A DNA stretch of 10,694 nucleotides. Origin: an uncultured Bacteroidales bacterium (GTDB taxonomy: Bacteria > Bacteroidota > Bacteroidia > Bacteroidales > Paludibacteraceae). Each line of letters starts with the position of its first letter. Position 1 is the first letter of the stretch. The notes beneath the pieces are model-generated. The model was not told the DNA's origin and did not search any database. It saw nothing but the letters and a program-made list of their open reading frames with translations. A program made the position numbers and the translations under genes. Shown one piece after another: positions 7,391 to 10,694 of this stretch. The DNA lies in contig CAMOMF010000001.1 of NCBI GenBank assembly GCA_946619625.1, forward strand, positions 1 through 10,694. Direction: 5' to 3'.

Positions 7391-7747
7391 TTAGATAGGG
7401 AAGAAAGAGGTTGCCTGCTTCTTAGACTCATTGTATATACGTGCTCTTTTGATAACATCTTTCTCCGAATAATCAGAAAATTCTATAATGGCATGGCATC
7501 TTTCGTCTAATTCCTCTTTTTCTACTTTCCAATCATATATTAAGAGCCAAGGAAGACGTACACGAGTTCCTCCACAAATGCAATACTCATATTTCACGCA
7601 TCTCTTATAGTATTTTTTGATAGTCCTATAAGAGCGAGACGCACCTGTTAACACATCATACCTTGCTAATCTTGCACACCCTTTGTGCAACGCTTCTTTG
7701 GATATCCCAAAGACTTCTTCATAAGTTCTAATTCTTTTTTCTTCCAT
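7391..7747 (-). CDS. hypothetical protein, 118 residues
   Basis: I do not recognise this protein. It starts at MEEKRIRTYEEV (7747); a TTG one codon upstream is an unlikely start. The first 50 residues are helical and basic (TYEEVFGISKEALHKG, then SYRTIKKYYKRC) and could hold a helix-turn-helix, though I cannot show one. The middle has Cys-x-Cys (YCICGG) and a hydrophobic W-containing strand (LPWLLIYDW). The C-terminal part is acidic then basic (EELDERCHAIIEF, SEKDVIKRARIY). There is no signal peptide or membrane helix. Four cysteines in a short chain are notable but do not form a clear zinc motif. It is transcribed away from the methyltransferase gene and lies upstream of the NADAR gene. A separate putative promoter box stands before each, so they may be individually expressed. 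No clear terminator separates them. Confidence 0.68.
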   Translation of the reverse strand: MEEKRIRTYEEVFGISKEALHKGCARLARYDVLTGASRSYRTIKKYYKRCVKYEYCICGGTRVRLPWLLIYDWKVEKEELDERCHAIIEFSDYSEKDVIKRARIYNESKKQATSFFPI

Positions 7748-7808
7748 CAATTTTCATTTTTTACAATATACCTTTAGTTCGCAGATAACCTCTGTGTCAT
7801 CCTTCGCC

Positions 7809-7817
7809 GTAAATATA
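7809..7817 (-). promoter_or_regulatory. putative -7 box/operator upstream of the 118-residue gene
   Basis: The minus strand reads TATATTTAC in a context nearly identical to that at 7307-7315: CCTTC, two variable positions, GTAAATATACG and an A-run on the plus strand. Start of transcription would be near 7802, about 55 nt before the ATG at 7747. As with its twin, no TTTG -33 element is visible. Confidence 0.45.
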
Positions 7818-7900
7818 CGCAAAAAATTGAAATTCTTATTTTCGATCAGGACATGTACCGTATAAATTCGCAATAAAAATGAAATAAAAGTATAATCAAA

Positions 7901-7932
7901 TTTGGTGGTTTCAAAAATTAATATTACCTTTG
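7901..7932 (+). promoter_or_regulatory. Bacteroidota-type promoter P3 for the methyltransferase-like gene
   Basis: TTTG (7901-7904), 20 bases, TACCTTTG (7925-7932), with the ATG 19 bases beyond the -7 box and a purine-rich GAAAGAG just before it. AAATTTGGT at the -33 box and ACCAAAATTT after the -7 box form an imperfect inverted repeat flanking the promoter, a plausible operator. The spacing equals that of P1 and P2. Confidence 0.75.
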
Positions 7933-7951
7933 TACCAAAATTTGAAAGAGC

Positions 7952-8836
7952 ATGATATACTATCCGGAACTATCAATAGAAGAAAATGCCGTTAAGAATG
8001 GTGTAACCATCCATGCTATTAGGCAACACATAAAGAATCACAAGATAGATAGACGTACAGACGAACAATTACGTAAACGCGCCCTTATTCTCAATCAGCA
8101 GAAAAACGGAAAGACTTTTGCGGAAATCGTTCGTGATACAGGCTTTTCGCCGAACACTGTACGGAAGTATCTATATAACTTCAACCTTGAAGAATATAAA
8201 CGAACGATTAATGAGGATAAAGTATCAGCGTTTAACTCCTGCGATAATCAACATGTTATCCGCAGCGTTGCAACCAATCAAAATGACATTCTACACAACA
8301 TCCTTACTCTCTACATCAAAGACAATACGTTTGAGTGTGATTTAACGTACTCTACAGGTGTATTCTATCAACGTTTAAGGCAACCCAAATACAAATATGA
8401 CAAATTCCCTTTATTTGCCGATGTTATGCCGCTAGGACACGCCGACTCGCTACCTGATGGCATCATGAATAGTATAGTGTTTGATTTGCCGTTCATCGTT
8501 CGCCCTTCATCAAACAAAGCCCTAATGGTTGATAAGCGCTTTACTGCTTTTCGCAGTGTTGATGAGTTAGTTAACACTAATAGGGAGATGTTACGCCTTT
8601 CTTATCGTCTATTAAAGAAAGGAGGCTATTTGGTAATAAAAACACAAGATACCAATTATACGGGTAGGCAGATTTGGACAAGTTTCATGGTGCAGCAGTT
8701 TGCTTCTGAGATTGGATTTACATTAGAGGATGTGTTTATATTGCTTGCTAATCATGCCATCGTAGGGAAAACTTTAATACAACAAAGACACGCACGGAAG
8801 TATCATTCCTACTTCATGGTTTTCCGAAAGAAATAA
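7952..8836 (+). CDS. HTH-fused orphan DNA adenine methyltransferase-like protein
   Basis: A 294-residue protein with two predicted helix-turn-helix segments (about 8-35, SIEENAVKNGVTIHAIR; and 51-74, KNGKTFAEIVRDTGFSPNTV), then a methyltransferase-like domain from about 110. Landmarks of that domain are CDLTYSTGVFY (129-139) and the motif-IV position IVFDLPF (175-181). They continue with LKKGGYLVIKTQD (221-233), IGFTLEDVFILLA (254-266) and QQRHARKYHSYFMVFRKK (277-294). I associate this layout with Bacteroidota phage and ICE enzymes thought to methylate adenine, which usually show DPPF. Here the second residue is Leu (DLPF), which could alter or abolish catalysis. No restriction endonuclease is adjacent, so if active it is solitary: protection from host restriction, or gene regulation through its HTH part, are both possible. 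ATG 7952 fits P3. The product may bind the dyad around its own promoter. Confidence 0.8.
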   Translation: MIYYPELSIEENAVKNGVTIHAIRQHIKNHKIDRRTDEQLRKRALILNQQKNGKTFAEIVRDTGFSPNTVRKYLYNFNLEEYKRTINEDKVSAFNSCDNQHVIRSVATNQNDILHNILTLYIKDNTFECDLTYSTGVFYQRLRQPKYKYDKFPLFADVMPLGHADSLPDGIMNSIVFDLPFIVRPSSNKALMVDKRFTAFRSVDELVNTNREMLRLSYRLLKKGGYLVIKTQDTNYTGRQIWTSFMVQQFASEIGFTLEDVFILLANHAIVGKTLIQQRHARKYHSYFMVFRKK

Positions 8837-9042
8837 GTTCAATAATCTGGACCAATAAAAATTTGTAGGAAACAACCGATTTTGGAGGTTGGAAAGATTT
8901 GTAACCATTCCATCGTACCCCATAAATGCAGGAAGTCCTGATCTTCGGAAAAATTTTGGAAAAATGATCTGTCTCGTGGCATTTACGCGGGGACGGCGTG
9001 CCATGAACTAGCGCATTAATTGTTGAATCTAAGCCATAAAAA
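8837..9042. other. noncoding stretch with GC-rich hairpin; possible repeat element or small minus ORF
   Basis: About 200 bases between convergent genes. CAGGAAGTCCTG (8929-8940) is a near-perfect palindrome. CGTGGCA (8975-8981) pairs with TGCCATG (8999-9005, one wobble) and encloses CGC/GCG, a GC-rich hairpin in AT-rich surroundings. A 76-codon ATG-started minus frame (8774-9004, beginning MARRPRVNATRQ) runs through it and into the 3' end of the methyltransferase gene by 63 bases. I have an unverified impression that its middle (SGLPAFMGYDGMV) recurs in Bacteroidales genomes, which would suit a dispersed DNA element rather than a gene. No promoter is clear. Confidence 0.3.
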
Positions 9043-9062
9043 AAGAAGGATTCCTCCTTCTT
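9038..9062 (-). terminator. intrinsic terminator of the DUF6291 gene
   Basis: An 8-bp perfect stem (AAGAAGGA 9043-9050, TCCTTCTT 9055-9062) with a four-base loop. On the minus strand it is followed by a run of T residues (plus-strand A-run 9038-9044). The stem starts inside the stop codon of the gene that ends at 9061. Confidence 0.85.
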
Positions 9063-9450
9063 ATAATAAAGGTTCTGTTATGCGCCCTTCCTTAAGTAGT
9101 TTCTCTTGCTTCGCTTTTATGCGTTTGAAAGATTCCCACTCCGACTTTTCCTCTTCATTTGCCAATTCAACAGAAAGTCCTTTTTGCTTTGCATAACGTG
9201 CTGTGTCGCGTTTCCTTTTCTTAGCAACCTTCTCTTCATACTTTGCTTTGTCCCTGTCGTACTGTCCTTGAAGGAATACAAAATAGCCGTACGCAATAGG
9301 AGCCTCTTCTCTGGTTAGAGTAACTTCTTGACCTTTTGCGTACCGAAACATTGCTTTGATTAATTTACCTGCGTCTTCATCGCTTAACTCTGAATACATT
9401 ACCTCGTTGTCTAAGTAGCAGAGGAATGCTTTGTTTTTATAATTCTCCAT
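9061..9450 (-). CDS. DUF6291 domain protein
   Basis: A 129-residue protein. Residues 8-70 match the DUF6291 pattern of phage and plasmid genes: a hydrophobic start (AFLCYLDNEVM), then ELSDEDAGKLIKAMFRYAKG (21-40), an acidic/Thr stretch, and YFVFLQGQYDRDKAKYEEKV (56-75). The remainder (76-120) is highly charged and helical, probably a coiled or disordered DNA/protein-contacting tail. In longer relatives this domain precedes replication-associated regions; here the chain stops early, so it is either a stand-alone form or shortened. Function is not established; a role in element replication is inferred only from where such genes usually sit. It has its own terminator and a putative promoter box about 120 bases upstream, giving a 5' leader of about 110 nt with a small AGAGT/ACTCT hairpin (9485-9497). 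Confidence 0.75.
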   Translation of the reverse strand: MENYKNKAFLCYLDNEVMYSELSDEDAGKLIKAMFRYAKGQEVTLTREEAPIAYGYFVFLQGQYDRDKAKYEEKVAKKRKRDTARYAKQKGLSVELANEEEKSEWESFKRIKAKQEKLLKEGRITEPLL

Positions 9451-9568
9451 AATCTTAATGGTTTTATATCATCTAGAGCGGTTGAGAGTATCACTCTGTA
9501 TGATTGGTTATTATTAAATATTTGTCTTTCTACATAACGACTTGCTCCCAACTTCAAGTATCGTCAAT

Positions 9569-9577
9569 GTAAATATA
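9569..9577 (-). promoter_or_regulatory. putative -7 box/operator upstream of the DUF6291 gene
   Basis: A third minus-strand copy of GTATATTTAC in the window, with the same lack of a TTTG -33 element. It sits at the edge of the hexamer tract (9611-9736), so the T-rich minus-strand DNA lies directly upstream of the start point. The surrounding bases are less similar than between the copies at 7307 and 7809. Confidence 0.4.
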
Positions 9578-9610
9578 CATAAATTTTTCTAAACATTGTT
9601 TATATCTAAC

Positions 9611-9736
9611 TACAAACTCAAGCACAACTACAAGCACAATAACAAATACAAAGATAAATAAAAAGAAAAAATCAAATACAAATAAAAGAACAATAACAAC
9701 TACAAATACAAACACAATTACAAATACAAATACAAG
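9611..9736 (+). repeat. degenerate hexanucleotide tract, 21 in-register units
   Basis: Read in steps of six from 9611, all 21 units stay in phase and fit roughly NNCAAN, consensus TACAAA, with variation mostly at positions 1, 2 and 6. The plus strand is almost free of G. Because the unit is a multiple of three, several frames are open: on the plus strand one encodes Thr-Asn-type dipeptides from 9573 to 9836 with no good start, on the minus strand one encodes Val/Phe-rich residues from a TTG. I favour a noncoding or relic-coding repeat; a DNA-unwinding or protein-binding role near an origin is possible. Confidence 0.85.
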
Positions 9737-9743
9737 GGAACAC

Positions 9744-9778
9744 GCGAAATCATATTTCGCTAGCGGAAAAGGCGAAAT
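9744..9778. repeat. GCGAAAT palindrome plus a third copy
   Basis: GCGAAAT (9744-9750) and ATTTCGC (9754-9760) form a perfect 7-bp dyad with a CAT loop. Another GCGAAAT lies at 9772-9778, 28 bases from the first. It directly follows the hexamer tract. Three copies of one heptamer in 35 bases suggest a protein-binding site array such as an operator or origin element. Confidence 0.6.
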
Positions 9779-9815
9779 GAACAATCACTTCAAGTTGAAG
9801 GTGACTATTCATTTC
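9774..9815 (-). terminator. long imperfect hairpin, probable terminator of the minus operon
   Basis: GAAATGAA (9774-9781) pairs with TTCATTTC (9808-9815). After a 3x3 internal loop, TCAC pairs with GTGA and TTC with GAA. It lies just past the stop codon (9822-9824) of the winged-helix gene and is followed on the minus strand by a short T-run (9767-9770). A second stem, CGTTAAT/ATTAACG (9820-9838), spans that stop codon. The weak T-run makes termination less certain; the dyads could also belong to a replication region. Confidence 0.45.
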
Positions 9816-9821
9816 TTAACG

Positions 9822-10259
9822 TTAATCTCCAATTAACGGAGGTGAAACTATTTTTTCAATATTTTCTTCTAAGTCATCAATGACTAAGAAAGGATATTTA
9901 CCGTACACTTCACGGTATTTAGCCGACATCGCTACTATCAACGCTGCAAGAGCCTTTAATCGTTCCGTTAGACTTTGAATGGTACATTCCAATTCGAATG
10001 GCTCATCTACGTAGTAATATCCTCTTGAGCATGAACACACCGGATAACCTTTCATTCTCAATTTGCATATTGCTTGTCTCAATTTTCGAACGTCAATGTC
10101 TTTATCAAAATATAATTGTATGTCTGCAACTAACTCAACGGCAGTTATAGCCTTTGATTTTCCAACGTGACGCTTTATCAATATATCCAATATCACATTC
10201 GTTAACAGGAACTCCTGTGTGCGTGTTAACGGTTTGTTGTATTCCTCAAACTCAATCAT
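9822..10259 (-). CDS. winged-helix DNA-binding protein of phage/plasmid type
   Basis: A 145-residue protein with a likely winged helix-turn-helix at about 38-87. AITAVELVADIQLYF forms the first helices, IDVRKLRQAICKLRMKG a recognition-type helix, and GYPVCSCSRGYYYVDE (71-86) the wing. This layout is common in phage and plasmid proteins that bind element DNA as regulators or replication accessories. Residues 92-120 form a long amphipathic helix (CTIQSLTERLKALAALIVAM), a possible dimerisation segment, followed by an acidic tail. There is no enzymatic motif. It begins one base after the stop of the upstream gene (10261-10464), so the two form a tight operon. Likely targets are the dyads downstream (9744-9838) or upstream (10535-10630), but this is inference. 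Confidence 0.75.
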   Translation of the reverse strand: MIEFEEYNKPLTRTQEFLLTNVILDILIKRHVGKSKAITAVELVADIQLYFDKDIDVRKLRQAICKLRMKGYPVCSCSRGYYYVDEPFELECTIQSLTERLKALAALIVAMSAKYREVYGKYPFLVIDDLEENIEKIVSPPLIGD

Positions 10260-10260
10260 A

Positions 10261-10464
10261 TTATACTTCCTTTCCGTTAATTAAATCTGTCATGGTGTAC
10301 ACGTCATCTCTTGATGCAACGCCACTCCAATATTTCTTCAATCCTTGGGAGATGTGTTGCTTATGTTCCTCTGATTTTGCACGTTTAAGAGATGCATTAT
10401 TCTTCAACTTTTCAATTGTCTCTGGGCGCAATTCCCGATACTCGCGTTTATACTTCTTTTCCAT
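10261..10464 (-). CDS. small basic protein, NUMOD3-like sequence character
   Basis: A 67-residue, Lys/Arg-rich protein starting at MEKKYKREYREL. A TTG three codons further upstream is less likely as the start. The middle (SEEHKQHISQGLKKYW) resembles the repeated 'SeehkkkIS.glkkyw' helix seen in NUMOD3-type DNA-binding modules and in small Bacteroidota phage proteins. It has no nuclease motif, so it is probably a short DNA- or RNA-binding accessory. It is the first gene of a two-gene operon with the winged-helix gene, spaced by one base. A GGGGAGGTG purine run lies upstream at about 10488-10496, too far from the ATG to be a normal ribosome binding site. Upstream lie the dyads at 10535-10575. 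Confidence 0.65.
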   Translation of the reverse strand: MEKKYKREYRELRPETIEKLKNNASLKRAKSEEHKQHISQGLKKYWSGVASRDDVYTMTDLINGKEV

Positions 10465-10534
10465 AATTATCAATGTAGGTTGGTTTGCACCTCCCCTAAT
10501 AAATACTTCATAAGTTTGAAAAATTAGATAAGTA

Positions 10535-10580
10535 AAGTTGAATTTTCGTTTTTTTTCAACTTGCTGGAAAAATTTTTTCC
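10535..10580. promoter_or_regulatory. paired dyads in a divergent control region
   Basis: AAGTTGAA (10535-10542) and TTCAACTT (10555-10562) form a perfect 8-bp inverted repeat around a T-rich 12-base loop. Immediately beside it GGAAAAA/TTTTTCC (10566-10580) makes a second palindrome. They lie between a minus-strand operon and a plus-strand gene start, where a shared operator would be expected. No clear TAnnTTTG element is seen for either direction. Confidence 0.5.
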
Positions 10581-10590
10581 AACAGCCAAT

Positions 10591-10630
10591 GTAGGCATCA
10601 CGTTCTGTAACAGGTTTCTATTATGCCTAC
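10591..10630. repeat. 8-bp inverted repeat overlapping a start codon
   Basis: GTAGGCAT (10591-10598) and ATGCCTAC (10623-10630) are perfect reverse complements 24 bases apart. A CTGTaACAG dyad lies between them. The right arm contains the ATG of the plus-strand partial gene, so folding in mRNA or protein binding in DNA could block its expression. Confidence 0.6.
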
Positions 10631-10694
10631 TAAAATAGCCTCACCCGGAATTTTCGGGGAAACATACAACAAGAAACCCTATAGGGAGGTGGGG
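10623..10694 (+). CDS. start of a plus-strand gene, truncated by the window edge
   Basis: Twenty-four codons open from ATG 10623 to the window end, beginning MPTKIASPGIFGETYNKK. It is too short to assign a family. No strong ribosome binding site precedes it. The start codon lies inside the right arm of an inverted repeat. It is divergent from the minus-strand operon that starts at 10464. It could be the first gene of another module of the element, or a chance frame. Confidence 0.4.
   Translation, partial: MPTKIASPGIFGETYNKKPYREVG

Noticed and set aside
6692..7510. Plus-strand frames opposite the NADAR and 118-residue genes
   Set aside because: They are antisense shadows; the minus frames carry family motifs or plausible starts with promoter boxes.
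9611..9736. CRISPR array
   Set aside because: Units are six bases long with no spacers; no cas genes are present.
9554..9784. Val/Phe-rich 76-codon minus frame resembling a membrane protein
   Set aside because: It starts at TTG and its composition is forced by the hexamer repeat; no promoter or family support.
1..10694. tRNA, rRNA or insertion-sequence transposase
   Set aside because: No cloverleaf, rRNA segment, DDE or HUH transposase motif, or terminal repeat pair was found by eye.

Overview
This is an AT-rich window from a member of the Bacteroidota, most likely order Bacteroidales. Three things point there: promoters of the TTTG / TAnnTTTG type, a long BspA-like leucine-rich-repeat protein with a Bacteroidales-type C-terminal tail, and several small proteins resembling families I associate with Bacteroidales phages and conjugative elements (a DUF2693-like SH3 barrel, DUF6291, an HTH-methyltransferase fusion). 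I read it as part of a mobile element (phage-like or plasmid/ICE-like) carrying cargo. I see no structural phage gene, relaxase or Rep protein that would settle the type.

Left part (1-1292, + strand): the 3' end of a small SH3-barrel-type gene, a small protein of a mobile-element type, and a short serine recombinase. Next comes a 622-bp stretch without a normal gene (1293-1914). It holds two promoters with the same architecture (TTTG, 20 bases, TAnCTTTGCACC). The first seems to drive a self-contained, roughly 140-nt three-hairpin RNA ending in an intrinsic terminator. The second opens a structured leader of about 310 nt in front of the large gene at 1915-6600. That gene encodes a secreted 1561-residue surface protein (two BspA-type LRR blocks, seven InlB-type repeats, an Fn3-like domain and a short tail) and ends at a strong 12-bp terminator.

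Middle part (6673-8836): a NADAR-family protein and an unrecognised 118-residue protein on the minus strand, then, divergent from them, an orphan adenine-methyltransferase-like protein with two N-terminal helix-turn-helix segments and an unusual DLPF motif IV. Three minus-strand transcription units (upstream of 7251, 7747 and 9450) share a GTATATTTAC box. This looks like a variant -7 element or an operator, distinct from the plus-strand promoters.

Right part (9061-10694): a DUF6291 protein, a 371-bp noncoding stretch and a two-gene minus-strand operon (a small basic protein and a winged-helix protein). The noncoding stretch carries 21 in-register degenerate TACAAA hexamers, a GCGAAAT dyad and hairpins, and could be a replication or control region. 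Beyond the operon lie nested inverted repeats and the start of a plus-strand gene cut by the window edge. The most unusual signals are the structured RNA and leader between recombinase and surface protein, the hexamer/dyad region, and the methyltransferase variant.
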